The notes under the pieces: generated by a model | What the model saw: the letters and a program-made list of their open reading frames with translations, nothing else | What the model was told of the DNA's origin: nothing | Database searches by the model: none | Program-made: the position numbers and the translations under genes | Part shown: one piece after another, positions 9,456-18,865 of the stretch | How the letters are laid out: the number at the start of each line of letters is the position of its first letter | Position numbering within the stretch: position 1 is the stretch's first letter | NCBI GenBank assembly: GCA_902539235.1 | Contig: CACBIC010000006.1 | Coordinates: 1-44,865, forward strand | Source: an uncultured Pelagibacteraceae bacterium | GTDB taxonomy: Bacteria > Pseudomonadota > Alphaproteobacteria > Pelagibacterales > Pelagibacteraceae | Direction of reading: 5' to 3' | Length of the DNA stretch: 44,865 nucleotides

Positions 9456-10072
9456 TATAAGAATAAAAATTTGTATTTTTCGTTAATTGAAAGAACTTCA
9501 TAATTAACAAGTCCTCCAATTATTAATTGTATTGAAATTACTAAAATTACAAACAAGCCTAAGTATCCGAGCCACATATGTTTTTTGATATATTCAGCAA
9601 AATAACTTGCAAGAGTTGCGATCAAAAATACTGATAACAACAAACCTATTACCATTAAATGAAAATTACCTTTCGAGGCGGCTACTACTGCAATAGTATT
9701 GTCAAAACTTAATGTAAGATCAGCAATTAAAACTTGATAAACCCCAACACTAAAGCTTTTAGTTTCAGCAGATTTTAGTTGCGGTGTTTTAATTTTATTT
9801 TTACCAAAAAAGTCTTGTCTTAAATTATTAATTACCCATAAAAGCAGAACTCCACCCAGGATTTTTATCCATGCAAATTCGAATAAATAATTAGCTCCGG
9901 AGGCAAAAACTATTCTGAACAGGAATGCTGCGGCAACACCCCATGCTATAATCTTTCTTCTATTTTCTGTTGCAAATCCTGCAGCTATTAAACCTATTAT
10001 GATCGCGTTATCCGCAGCCATAACTATATCTATGAGGATTATTTGTATTGAGATAATTACTTGCTCTAACAT
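9455..10072 (-). CDS. TerC/YjbE family integral membrane protein
   Basis: This 205-aa membrane protein has about seven hydrophobic segments. It carries the two acidic intramembrane motifs of the TerC family: IVMAADNAIIIGL in the first helix and DLTLSFDNTIAVV in the central helix. TerC/YjbE proteins are linked to metal ion (especially manganese) export or metalation of secreted proteins. The gene is first in a two-gene minus-strand operon with the renalase-like protein. It is divergent from a MATE transporter with a 47-nt AT-rich gap that must hold both promoters. Confidence 0.8.
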   Translation of the reverse strand: MLEQVIISIQIILIDIVMAADNAIIIGLIAAGFATENRRKIIAWGVAAAFLFRIVFASGANYLFEFAWIKILGGVLLLWVINNLRQDFFGKNKIKTPQLKSAETKSFSVGVYQVLIADLTLSFDNTIAVVAASKGNFHLMVIGLLLSVFLIATLASYFAEYIKKHMWLGYLGLFVILVISIQLIIGGLVNYEVLSINEKYKFLFL

Positions 10073-10119
10073 TCGAGAATCAATGTATATAAGGTTATTA
10101 AGATATATTAAAGAATAAA

Positions 10120-11445
10120 ATGGAACTGTTCAAAAGCTCATCTAAATTTTCAAAAAAACAAATAATATTGTTGTCCATACCGGTTTTTTTTTCAAACATG
10201 GCTATCCCATTAGTAGGAATAGTAGACACCGGGTTGATGGGCAATCTAAGTGAAACGAAGTATTTAGCTGCAACCAGTATAGCCACATCAGTTATGACTA
10301 TGATTGTTTGGAGTTTTGGTTTTTTAAGAATGGGGACCGTTGGAATAGTTGCACAGGCTTATGGTAGAAGCGATTATAGAGAGATAGTAAAAACGATTTT
10401 AAGAAATTTGGTCCTTGCTCTAATTGCAGCATTTATAATAATTATTTTTTTTCCAATCTTAAAAATTGCAATAAGTTACTTTTTCTCTCCCTCTGATGAA
10501 ACAGAGGTATTAATAAAAACTTATTTAAACGTGAGAATTTTTTCAATTCCAGCAGAATTAATTATTTACGTTTTAGTGGGTTTTTATTTAGGTATACAAA
10601 AAACTAAAATTTCAAGTTTTTTAATAATTGTTCTATCAAGCTTGAATATTATTTTTAGCTCTCTTTTAGTTTTAACATATAATTTAGACGTTTTTGGTGT
10701 AGCTCTAGGAACATTAATTTCAAGTTATATAACCTTAATTATTTTCACGTTATTTACATATAAATATATTATTCAAAAATTTAAAGTTATTCCAAAATTT
10801 GAAAATTTAGTAGTAAAGTCTAAATTACTCAAACTTTTAAATATAAATTTAGATATTTTTATAAGAACTTTATTTCTCACATTTGCTTTTCTATGGGTAA
10901 CTTATCTTGGCTCAAAAATTGGAGAAGATCATTTAGCTGTAAATACAATATTAATGCAATTTATAGTTTTATCATCATTCTTCTTAGATGCTTATGCATT
11001 TTCGACTGAAGGGATTGTAGGTTTTGCTGTAGGAAGAAGAAACCAAAAATCTTTTTTAGAAGTTGTAAAAAATTCTATTCAGGTAAGTTTTATAACTGCT
11101 ATAATAATTTCAATAATCTATTTAATATTTTTTAAGGAAATAATTTACGTAATTACTGATATTGAGATTTTAAGATTTATTTCTTTTCAACATATCTTAT
11201 GGGTAATTATAATTCCACCAATTGCATGTTTTTGTTATCAATTGGATGGAATATTTATCGGAGCATCACAAACAAAAGAAATTAGAAATGCAATGATAAT
11301 ATCTGTTTTGAGTTATATTGGAGTATCAATTCTTTTAACAAAATATCTAGACAATCATGGTATTTGGTTATCTCTTTTGTTATTTATGATATTTAGGTCT
11401 TTAACTTTACAATATTATTTTAAAAATATTTTGAAAAGATTTTAA
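10120..11445 (+). CDS. MATE family (DinF-like) efflux transporter
   Basis: This 441-aa protein has about twelve hydrophobic helices. The N-terminal motif FFSNMAIPLVGIVDTGLMGN is the conserved MATE helix-1 signature and is followed by GTVGIVAQAYGR in helix 2. The second half shows the pseudo-repeat (DAYAFSTEGIVGFAVGRRN). DinF-type MATE proteins expel cationic or toxic organic compounds using a proton or sodium gradient. Its stop directly abuts the ATG of the following EamA transporter, so the two exporters form an operon. The transported compound is unknown. Confidence 0.88.
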   Translation: MELFKSSSKFSKKQIILLSIPVFFSNMAIPLVGIVDTGLMGNLSETKYLAATSIATSVMTMIVWSFGFLRMGTVGIVAQAYGRSDYREIVKTILRNLVLALIAAFIIIIFFPILKIAISYFFSPSDETEVLIKTYLNVRIFSIPAELIIYVLVGFYLGIQKTKISSFLIIVLSSLNIIFSSLLVLTYNLDVFGVALGTLISSYITLIIFTLFTYKYIIQKFKVIPKFENLVVKSKLLKLLNINLDIFIRTLFLTFAFLWVTYLGSKIGEDHLAVNTILMQFIVLSSFFLDAYAFSTEGIVGFAVGRRNQKSFLEVVKNSIQVSFITAIIISIIYLIFFKEIIYVITDIEILRFISFQHILWVIIIPPIACFCYQLDGIFIGASQTKEIRNAMIISVLSYIGVSILLTKYLDNHGIWLSLLLFMIFRSLTLQYYFKNILKRF

Positions 11446-12309
11446 ATGCAATTTTTATATAAAATACCAGGTTATATTTTACTCTTATTTGGCGGATTTT
11501 GTTTAAGCTGGGGAGGATTTATAATTAGATCTTTTGAAGAGGCAAGTATCTGGCAAATATTATTTTTAAGATCTTTTTTTTTCCTTTTAGCTTTAATAGC
11601 TTTTCTTTGGGTAACTTATAAAAAAAATACCTTTAATATTATAAAAGAGTCTGGCCTCCCGGGATTATTAGGTGGATTTGTTTTATCATTTAGCTTTGTT
11701 GCCTTTGTTGTCGCGATGAGCAATACAACAGTAGCAAATGTTGTTTTTATAATAAGCACCCAAACTATGTTCCTGGCAATATTTGGTTACTTTTATCTCA
11801 AAGAAAAAGTTTCTTTAATCGGTTTGATTTCAATCTTTCTGGCTATGAGTGGTATTGTTATAATGGTAGGAGACTCTATCTCAGGTGGATCATTATTTGG
11901 AAATATAGTGGCATTAGCGATCCCAATCAATTTTGCAATTTTAGTAATGATAATCAGAAAAAATACCAAAGTTGATATGGTTCCAGCAATTTTTTATTCT
12001 GGAATATTTAGTTTGATTTACGGTTTTTTCTTAGCAGAGTCTTTTGAATTCACAAAACACGATCTTTGGATGGGTTTTCTTCTTGGAGTTCCACAATTAG
12101 CATTAAGCTTTATTTGTATAACAATTGGATCAAGAACAGTTGAGTCAGCAACAGTAGGACTTTTAATGTTGATGGAAACTTTATGTGCGCCTCTCTGGGT
12201 ATGGTTATTTTTAAATGAAATTCCACCAATTAGTGTATTTATAGGTGGCGCAGTAATTATTTCGGCAATAATATTGAAGAGTTTTGATAAAAAACAAAGT
12301 AAGACTTGA
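11446..12309 (+). CDS. EamA/DMT family transporter
   Basis: This 287-aa inner-membrane protein has about ten helices, made of two EamA half-repeats. Features include GGFCLSWGGFIIRSFE in helix 1, the FVVAMSNTTVANVVFI motif in the middle of the first repeat, YFYLKEKVSL closing it, and LMLMETLCAPLWVWLFLNE near the end of the second repeat. Drug/metabolite transporters of this kind usually export small metabolites. The start immediately follows the MATE stop codon. The final codons overlap the candidate promoter of the glycine riboswitch. Confidence 0.85.
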   Translation: MQFLYKIPGYILLLFGGFCLSWGGFIIRSFEEASIWQILFLRSFFFLLALIAFLWVTYKKNTFNIIKESGLPGLLGGFVLSFSFVAFVVAMSNTTVANVVFIISTQTMFLAIFGYFYLKEKVSLIGLISIFLAMSGIVIMVGDSISGGSLFGNIVALAIPINFAILVMIIRKNTKVDMVPAIFYSGIFSLIYGFFLAESFEFTKHDLWMGFLLGVPQLALSFICITIGSRTVESATVGLLMLMETLCAPLWVWLFLNEIPPISVFIGGAVIISAIILKSFDKKQSKT

Positions 12310-12335
12310 ATAATTTGCATTTGACTTTTTATAGT
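12306..12335 (+). promoter_or_regulatory. Candidate sigma-70 promoter for the gcv operon
   Basis: A TTGAAT box (12306-12311) and a TATAGT box (12330-12335) are separated by 18 nt. The -35 box matches the consensus at four of six positions and the -10 box at five of six. Transcription would begin near 12342, just before the first conserved bases of the riboswitch. In such AT-rich DNA these boxes can occur by chance, so the position is the strongest argument. Confidence 0.35.
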
Positions 12336-12349
12336 TTTTAGAGGAAAGT

Positions 12350-12515
12350 CTCCAACGTAACGGGAGAGACCATTTAGGCGCCGAAGGAGCAACCACCCCG
12401 GAAACTCTCAGGCAAAAGGACCGTTACCGTAATAACTCTGGAAAGCAGGCGTAAGCCTCACCGAAGGATTAAATCTCTCAGGTACATAGACAGATGGGGT
12501 TAGATAAGAGTTATT
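12350..12515 (+). promoter_or_regulatory. Tandem glycine riboswitch (gcvT element)
   Basis: Two adjacent glycine aptamers fill the leader of gcvT. Aptamer 1 has the conserved GGGAGAG, GCCGAAGGAGCAA and GGAAACTCTCAGGCAAAAGG blocks, closed by a 7-bp P1 stem GTAACGG (12357-12363) with CCGTTAC (12421-12427). Aptamer 2 has ACTCTGGAAAGC, CACCGAAGGATTAAAT, CTCTCAGGTACA and GACAGATGGGG. Glycine binding typically turns on gcv genes so that excess glycine is cleaved. A second pairing option, AATAACTCT (12431-12439) with AGAGTTATT (12507-12515), ends directly before the gcvT ATG. It could hide the translation start when glycine is low. No intrinsic terminator is visible, so control is probably at translation. 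Confidence 0.95.
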
Positions 12516-13610
12516 ATGGAAGTACAAAAAACAGCTTTATATAATTATCATAAGAACTTAGGAGCAAAGTTTGTTCCATTTGCTGGCTATGAAATGCCTA
12601 TCCAATATAAAGATGGTATTGTAAAGGAACATATTTCTACAAGAACACACGCTGGATTTTTTGATGTGTCACATATGGGACAATTTTTTTTAGAGGGGGA
12701 TGAAACATTAATAGAGTCTCTAGAAAAAATTATTCCAGCAGATTTAAAAAATTTAAAAGTTAATCATTCAAAATATTCTTTTTTACTAAACAACGAAGGT
12801 GGAATAATTGATGATTTAATCATTACAAAAACAGAAAAAGGTTTTTGTATAATCTTAAATGCAGCTTGTAAGGAAAACGATATTAAACAAATTTTACAAT
12901 TTTTAAAAAAAAATCATAAACATCTTTTAAACAATGATTTATCTTTAATAGCGTTACAGGGACCCAAATCTGTAGAGATTTTAGAAAAATTAATTCCCGG
13001 TGTTGCTAATTTAAAATTTATGACGGGAAGTAATTTTGAGTATGAAGGTGAAAATCTTTATGTAACAAGATCTGGATATACAGGTGAAGATGGTTTTGAA
13101 ATCTCAATTTCAAATGCAAAAGTCGAAAAGCTCATCGATTATTTAATTTCAAATGAAGTTAAACCGATAGGTTTAGGAGCTAGAGACACATTAAGATTAG
13201 AGGCAGGTCTGTGTTTATATGGTCATGATTTAAACGAAAAAATAAATCCAGTAGAGGCTAATTTAAAATGGGCTATTGCTAAAAAAAGGAAAGAAGTTGG
13301 CGGCTTTAATGGATGGGAAAAAATAAAAAATTTATTAGCAAACGGATGTGAAAAAATTAGAGTTGGTATAAAACCAGATGGAAAAGTTATAGCTAGAGAA
13401 AATACTAAAATCTTTTCGTCAGATAATAATGAAATAGGATTCGTTACAAGTGGTACTTTTGGACCGAGTGTGAACGCTCCAGTTGCAATGGGATATGTTA
13501 AATCAGAATTTTCTAAAATAGGTACATCTATTCAGCTTGAAGTAAGAGGAAAAAAATATGGGGGTAAAATTTCTGAACTTCCATTTTATAAAAAAAGTTA
13601 TGTTAAATAA
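12516..13610 (+). CDS. gcvT: Glycine cleavage system T protein (aminomethyltransferase)
   Basis: This 364-aa cytoplasmic enzyme takes the aminomethyl group from the lipoyl arm of GcvH, releasing ammonia and forming 5,10-methylene-tetrahydrofolate. Conserved segments are FVPFAGYEMPIQYKDGI near residue 20, HAGFFDVSHMGQ with the folate-site region near 45-56, TRSGYTGEDGFEI, and GARDTLRLEAGLCLYGHDL. The ATG sits directly after the riboswitch P1-like element, and no classical Shine-Dalgarno sequence is separable from that structure. It is the first gene of gcvT-gcvH-gcvP, with 12 nt to gcvH. Confidence 0.97.
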   Translation: MEVQKTALYNYHKNLGAKFVPFAGYEMPIQYKDGIVKEHISTRTHAGFFDVSHMGQFFLEGDETLIESLEKIIPADLKNLKVNHSKYSFLLNNEGGIIDDLIITKTEKGFCIILNAACKENDIKQILQFLKKNHKHLLNNDLSLIALQGPKSVEILEKLIPGVANLKFMTGSNFEYEGENLYVTRSGYTGEDGFEISISNAKVEKLIDYLISNEVKPIGLGARDTLRLEAGLCLYGHDLNEKINPVEANLKWAIAKKRKEVGGFNGWEKIKNLLANGCEKIRVGIKPDGKVIARENTKIFSSDNNEIGFVTSGTFGPSVNAPVAMGYVKSEFSKIGTSIQLEVRGKKYGGKISELPFYKKSYVK

Positions 13611-13622
13611 GGGGAAACAAAT

Positions 13623-14003
13623 ATGAGTGAAAAAAAATTTTCTAAAAAACACGAATGGGTCTCATTGGAGGGAGACGTTGCTACAGTTGGAATAACTAAG
13701 CATGCAACAGAAATGCTCGGTGATATTGTTTTTGTGGAGGTTCCTGATGCAGGAAAAGCCGTAGAAAAAGAGGGTCAAGCAGCTGTTGTAGAGTCTACTA
13801 AAGCTGCGAGTGATGTTTATTCTCCTATTTCTGGAGAAATTACAGAGGGAAATAAAGCTATTGCAGATGATCCCGGGAGCGTAAATACTGACCCTGAAGG
13901 TGCGAGCTGGTTTTTTAAGTTAAAGATAAAAGATAAAGGTGAGTATGACTCCCTTATGTCAAAAGACGAATATGATAAATTTTGTAAGGAGAATCCAAGT
14001 TAA
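13623..14003 (+). CDS. gcvH: Glycine cleavage system H protein (lipoyl carrier)
   Basis: This 126-aa lipoyl-domain protein shuttles the aminomethyl intermediate between GcvP, GcvT and lipoamide dehydrogenase. The lipoylated lysine is K60 in [14 protein letters not shown]. The N-terminal [16 protein letters not shown] and the [13 protein letters not shown] strand are also typical. A GGGGAAA ribosome-binding site lies just before the ATG. The stop codon abuts the ATG of gcvP. Length is normal for the family. Confidence 0.97.
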   Translation: MSEKKFSKKHEWVSLEGDVATVGITKHATEMLGDIVFVEVPDAGKAVEKEGQAAVVESTKAASDVYSPISGEITEGNKAIADDPGSVNTDPEGASWFFKLKIKDKGEYDSLMSKDEYDKFCKENPS

Positions 14004-16871
14004 ATGATTGACGATAATTCAAAAGAATTTATTAAAAGACATATTGGTCCTTCTGAAGAGGATCAGTCCAAAATGTTGCAATACGTTGGATATAAATCAT
14101 TAGAGGATCTAATGAGCAATACTGTGCCAGAAAAAATCTTATTAAAAGATGATCTTAAGATCGATCAGCCAATGTCAGAAAACGATGCTTTAAAAAAATT
14201 AAAATCTATATCTAAAAAAAATAAAATCTTTAAAAATTTTATTGGAATGGGATACTATAATTCTATTACACCCAATGTAATTCTTAGAAATATTTTAGAA
14301 AATCCAGGATGGTATACATCTTATACACCTTATCAACCTGAAGTGGCGCAAGGTCGTCTTGAAATGCTTTTAAACTTTCAACAATCAATAATTGACCTAA
14401 CGGGCATGGATATAGCTAATGCTTCTTTGTTAGACGAAGCAACAGCGACAGCAGAGGCAGTAGGATTAAGCCAGAGATTAGATAAAACTAATTCAAAAAA
14501 AATATTTATTTCAAGCAATTGTAATCCTCAGACAATAGATCTCATAAAGACTAGAACAAATCCTTTTGGTTTAGAATTAATTATTGGTGATGAAAAAAAA
14601 GAACTTACAAAAATTAACGAAGATATTATTTGTGGAGTTTTATCATATCCTGGAACTTTAGGTGAGATAAACGATCCTAGCGAAAGTATTAGTCAAATAC
14701 ACAAAAAAAATGGAAAAGCTATTTTAGTTTGCGACTTATTGGCTTTAGCTAGATTAAAAACTCCGGCAGAACTTGGGGCTGATATTGCTGTAGGTAGCGC
14801 TCAAAGATTTGGTATCCCTATGGGGTACGGTGGGCCTCATGCAGCATTTTTTGCTACAAAAGAAGAATTTAAAAGATCAATGCCAGGAAGAATAATAGGC
14901 GTTTCAAAAGATAGACACGGAAAAAAAGCTTACAGGCTTTCATTACAAACTAGGGAGCAACACATTAGAAGAGACAAAGCAACAAGCAATATTTGCACTG
15001 CTCAAGCATTACTAGCTATCATTTCTGCTGCCTTTGCAATTTATCACGGACCTGAAGGAATACTTAAAATAGCGAATAGAACTTCTAAATTAGCTAAAAT
15101 TTTTGCTGATAACATTAAAACAGGTGGTTACAAGATTTTTTCAGATCATTTCTTCGATACCGTTACAATTAAGACCAACGAAAAAACAAATCCTATTTAT
15201 GAAGCTGCATTAAAAGAGAATATAAACCTTAGAAAAGTTAATAAAGATCATTTATCAGTTGCTTTTGATGAAGCAAAAAAGCTTGATGACGTTAATCTTC
15301 TATTAAAGTTATTTGGAGTTTCTAAAATTATAAAACAAGACGTAAAGGTTGAACTAGATAATCTTCCAAAAAATCTTTTAAGAACCTCAAAATACTTAAC
15401 TCATCCAGTTTTTAACAAATACCATTCTGAAACTGAGATGCTAAGATATCTCAAGAAACTAGAAGATTGTGATATTGCACTTAATAGATCAATGATTGCT
15501 TTAGGATCTTGTACAATGAAACTCAATGCAACAGCAGAATTAATTCCTATTACCTGGAAAGAGTTTTCACTTCCACATCCTTTTGTTCCTACAAATCAAA
15601 TGGAAGGTTATAAGATTCTTTTTAATGATCTAATAAACGATCTGAAAGAAATTACTGGATATGACGCAGTTTCTTTACAGCCTAACTCTGGAGCTCAAGG
15701 AGAGTATGCAGGTCTAATGACTATAAGAAAATTCCATAAAAATAATAAACAAGAAAATCGTAACGTCTGTCTAATTCCAGACTCGGCTCATGGAACTAAT
15801 CCAGCAAGCGCCCAAATGTGTGGTATGAAAGTGGTTGTAGTCAATTGTGACGAAGATGGAAACGTGGATATAAACGATCTTAAAAATAAAGCTGAAAAAC
15901 ACTCAAAAGATTTAGCCGCTTTAATGGTAACTTATCCTTCTACTCATGGAGTATTTGAGGAAAAAATCATGGATATTTGTGAAGTTATTCATGAGCACGG
16001 TGGACAAGTTTATATGGATGGAGCAAATCTAAATGCGCTCGTAGGTGTTGCAAAACCAGGGAAATTTGGACCGGATGTTTGTCATATTAATTTACATAAA
16101 ACATTTTGTATACCTCACGGTGGAGGCGGACCAGGAATGGGTCCAATTGCTTGTGCTAAACACTTAGCAGATTTTTTACCAACACACGAAATTATTAAAG
16201 AAGCCGGCCCTAAGAATGGAATGGGAGCTGTATCGGCTGCTCCTTGGGGTAGCTCAAGTATACTTCCAATATCTTGGATGTATATAAAGATGATGGGTGC
16301 TGAAGGATTGAAAAAAGCCTCACAAGTTTCAATTTTAAATGCAAATTACATTTCAAAAAAATTATCCAAAGATTACAAAGTTCTTTACACTGGTAAAAAT
16401 GGAAACGTTGCACATGAATGTATAATAGATATTCGACCAATTAAAGCAAGTTCAGGAATCTCTGAGGAAGATTTAGCAAAAAGACTGATTGACTTTGGCT
16501 ACCATGCTCCAACAATGTCATGGCCTGTTGCTGGCACAATTATGATTGAACCAACTGAAAGTGAAAATTTGGAGGAGATTGATAAATTTTGCAATGCACT
16601 TATAAAAATTAAAAAAGAAATAAATTTAGTTGAGACATCAAAGTTTGACAAAATAGATAACCCGCTGAAAAATGCACCTCATACCTATGTCGAATTAGCT
16701 TCCAGCGAGTGGAAGCATGCTTACTCAAGAGAGGAAGCAGCTTTTCCAACTGAGTATGTAAAAAATAATAAATATTGGGCACCAGTTGCCAGAGTAGATA
16801 ACGTTTTTGGAGATAGAAATTTAGTATGTTCATGTCCTTCAATGGATGAATATAAAGATGAAGCTGCTTAA
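14004..16871 (+). CDS. gcvP: Glycine dehydrogenase (decarboxylating), P protein
   Basis: This 955-aa PLP enzyme decarboxylates glycine and loads the aminomethyl group on GcvH. It is the fused form with both halves in one chain. The N-terminal half begins FIKRHIGPSEEDQ and carries YTPYQPEVAQGRLE. The C-terminal half carries the PLP lysine K699 in the motif HINLHKTFCIPHGGGGPGMG. The GSCTMKLNATAE segment marks the start of the second half. Neither half shows a break. It is the last of the three riboswitch-controlled genes. The lipoamide dehydrogenase (L protein) is not in the window and is presumably shared with other complexes. Confidence 0.97.
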   Translation: MIDDNSKEFIKRHIGPSEEDQSKMLQYVGYKSLEDLMSNTVPEKILLKDDLKIDQPMSENDALKKLKSISKKNKIFKNFIGMGYYNSITPNVILRNILENPGWYTSYTPYQPEVAQGRLEMLLNFQQSIIDLTGMDIANASLLDEATATAEAVGLSQRLDKTNSKKIFISSNCNPQTIDLIKTRTNPFGLELIIGDEKKELTKINEDIICGVLSYPGTLGEINDPSESISQIHKKNGKAILVCDLLALARLKTPAELGADIAVGSAQRFGIPMGYGGPHAAFFATKEEFKRSMPGRIIGVSKDRHGKKAYRLSLQTREQHIRRDKATSNICTAQALLAIISAAFAIYHGPEGILKIANRTSKLAKIFADNIKTGGYKIFSDHFFDTVTIKTNEKTNPIYEAALKENINLRKVNKDHLSVAFDEAKKLDDVNLLLKLFGVSKIIKQDVKVELDNLPKNLLRTSKYLTHPVFNKYHSETEMLRYLKKLEDCDIALNRSMIALGSCTMKLNATAELIPITWKEFSLPHPFVPTNQMEGYKILFNDLINDLKEITGYDAVSLQPNSGAQGEYAGLMTIRKFHKNNKQENRNVCLIPDSAHGTNPASAQMCGMKVVVVNCDEDGNVDINDLKNKAEKHSKDLAALMVTYPSTHGVFEEKIMDICEVIHEHGGQVYMDGANLNALVGVAKPGKFGPDVCHINLHKTFCIPHGGGGPGMGPIACAKHLADFLPTHEIIKEAGPKNGMGAVSAAPWGSSSILPISWMYIKMMGAEGLKKASQVSILNANYISKKLSKDYKVLYTGKNGNVAHECIIDIRPIKASSGISEEDLAKRLIDFGYHAPTMSWPVAGTIMIEPTESENLEEIDKFCNALIKIKKEINLVETSKFDKIDNPLKNAPHTYVELASSEWKHAYSREEAAFPTEYVKNNKYWAPVARVDNVFGDRNLVCSCPSMDEYKDEAA

Positions 16872-16880
16872 CCTTTTTTA

Positions 16881-18107
16881 ATGAGAATTGCTGTTATCGG
16901 CTCAGGTATCTCAGGATTATCTTCCGCATATTTTCTCTCAAAAAAATATAAAGTTGATCTATACGAAAAAGACGATCACTTTGGAGGCCATTCTTTCACC
17001 TATGAGATTAAAGAAGATGATAAGATTATTCCAGTAGATCTGGGCTTTATTGTTTTTAATGAGGTTACTTATCCAAATTTAGTAAATTTTTTTAATGAAT
17101 TAAAAGTTCCTTATGAAAAAAGCGATATGTCATTTTCTGTATCAATTAAGAATAGTAATGTTGAATATAGCGGAAGTGGTTTAGGAGGTATTTTTGCCAA
17201 TAAATTAAATTTTTTTAATTTTAAATTTTTATATATGATTAGAGAGATAATTTCATTTTATAAAACTGCTCCAAAATTACTTGAAAGTGAAATTAAAGAG
17301 GAAACTCTAGGTAATTTTCTTAATAAAAAAAAGTTATCAAAATACTTTATCGAGTATCACTTAATTCCTATGGTTGCTGCTATCTGGTCAATGCCATTTA
17401 ATAAAGCAAAGGAAATGCCATTAAAATTTTTTTTAAATTTTTTTACTAACCATGGTTTATTTAAATTTAAAAATAGACCACAATGGTACACAGTTACAAA
17501 TAGAAGTAGAGCTTATGTAAAAAAAGTAACAGATAAAATTAGTGGAGAAATTTTTAAAAATTACAAAGTGGATAAGTTAATTAGAAGTGATGATAATATC
17601 AGGGTAATTATTGGCAATGAATATGTTGACTATGATCAAGTAGTACTGGCTTCCCATGCAGACCAAAGTTTAAGAATGATAGAAAAACCAACTGAAAAAG
17701 AAAAAAATATATTGGAAAAATTTAATTACGTGAAGAATGAGGCTTATTTACATACTGATAAAAGATTAATGCCTCACAAAAAAAGGGCCTGGTCTAGTTG
17801 GAATTCTGTTTCAGACGGCGAAAAGACATGCATTACCTATTGGTTAAATAAATTACAAAACTTAGATACTTCTAAAAATTATTTTTTAACTTTAAACCCT
17901 ATTTGTAAAATTAACGAAAATTCTGTTATAAAAAAAGTTAATTTTACCCACCCATATTTGAATTCAAAGAATACTGCGCTTCAAAAAGATCTAAGACTAA
18001 TACAAGGAAAAAAAAGGACTTGGTTTTGTGGAAGTTATTTTGGTTACGGATTTCATGAAGATGGATTAAAATCATCTATAGATTTGATAAATAACTTTAA
18101 AATTTGA
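16881..18107 (+). CDS. FAD-dependent oxidoreductase of lipid-modification operons (COG2907-like)
   Basis: This 408-aa flavoprotein has an N-terminal GSGISGLSSAYFLSKKY dinucleotide-binding motif and the FGGHSFTY turn. Its PVDLGFIVFNEVTYPNLVNF segment is typical of the amine-oxidase-like proteins encoded next to Cfa-type methyltransferases. The C-terminal CGSYFGYGFHEDGLKSSIDL closes the FAD site. The gene opens a four-gene overlapping operon with DUF1365, Cfa and DUF3833. In related operons such flavoproteins are thought to desaturate or otherwise oxidise methylated membrane fatty acids; that role is inferred here. It starts 9 nt after gcvP, so some read-through from the gcv operon is possible. 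Confidence 0.82.
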   Translation: MRIAVIGSGISGLSSAYFLSKKYKVDLYEKDDHFGGHSFTYEIKEDDKIIPVDLGFIVFNEVTYPNLVNFFNELKVPYEKSDMSFSVSIKNSNVEYSGSGLGGIFANKLNFFNFKFLYMIREIISFYKTAPKLLESEIKEETLGNFLNKKKLSKYFIEYHLIPMVAAIWSMPFNKAKEMPLKFFLNFFTNHGLFKFKNRPQWYTVTNRSRAYVKKVTDKISGEIFKNYKVDKLIRSDDNIRVIIGNEYVDYDQVVLASHADQSLRMIEKPTEKEKNILEKFNYVKNEAYLHTDKRLMPHKKRAWSSWNSVSDGEKTCITYWLNKLQNLDTSKNYFLTLNPICKINENSVIKKVNFTHPYLNSKNTALQKDLRLIQGKKRTWFCGSYFGYGFHEDGLKSSIDLINNFKI

Positions 18108-18865
18108 TGAACTCTTGCATTTACAATGGCGAAGTAACTCATACAAGATTTAAACCTGTAAGACATTTTTTAAAATATAAAACTTTTTCATTATTAATTG
18201 ATTTAGATGAAATTAATCAATTAGACAGATCAATAAATATTTTCTCTCATAATAAGTTTAACATTTTCAGCTTTTATGAAAAAGATCACGGAGAACGTGA
18301 CGGAAGTGATTTAAAAGAATGGGTTCTTAAAAACATTAGCAAGTTCAATATAAAAGCTAAAATTAATAAAGTAAAAATACTTTGTTATCCAAGAGTTTTC
18401 GGTTATGTGTTTAACCCTTTAAGTATTTTTTACTGCTACGAGGATAATAAATTAAAGGCGATTTTTTATGAGGTAAAAAATACTTTTAATGAACAGCATA
18501 CATACATTTTTAAAATTAAAGATAATGAGGAAATAGCTCAAAAATGTAAAAAAAAGTTTTACGTATCGCCATTTATGGATATGGAAACTTACTATAATTT
18601 TAAATTACTCAATCCCAATGATAAACTCTCAGTCTTTATTAAACAAACAGACTCGATAGGAACAGTTTTAACAGCCACCCAAACAGGAGAGAAAAAAGAA
18701 TTTAGTTCCAAACAACTCATATTTAACTTTTTTAAGTATCCATTAATGACAATTAAAATTATAAGTTCGATACATTTTGAAGCATTACTTTTATGGAAAA
18801 AAGGGGCAATATACAGAAAAAGAAATATTAAATTAAAGAACAATTTAAGTTACGAAGAATATTAA
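18107..18865 (+). CDS. DUF1365 family protein
   Basis: This 252-aa protein shows the family hallmarks: N-terminal YNGEVTHTRFKPVRHFLKYK, then the YPRVFGYVFNPLSIFYCYED segment, EVKNTFNEQHTY and KKFYVSPFMDM. The first ATG at 18107 overlaps the stop of the preceding gene as TGATG; a TTG three bases earlier is less likely. DUF1365 has no settled biochemical role but is almost always found between a COG2907 flavoprotein and a Cfa-type methyltransferase, as here. This suggests a role in handling or modifying membrane fatty acids. No signal peptide is seen. Confidence 0.85.
   Translation: MNSCIYNGEVTHTRFKPVRHFLKYKTFSLLIDLDEINQLDRSINIFSHNKFNIFSFYEKDHGERDGSDLKEWVLKNISKFNIKAKINKVKILCYPRVFGYVFNPLSIFYCYEDNKLKAIFYEVKNTFNEQHTYIFKIKDNEEIAQKCKKKFYVSPFMDMETYYNFKLLNPNDKLSVFIKQTDSIGTVLTATQTGEKKEFSSKQLIFNFFKYPLMTIKIISSIHFEALLLWKKGAIYRKRNIKLKNNLSYEEY

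Noticed and set aside
12018..12396. Minus-strand frames over the EamA end and the riboswitch
   Set aside because: They run through a structured RNA and a real gene and have no family features.
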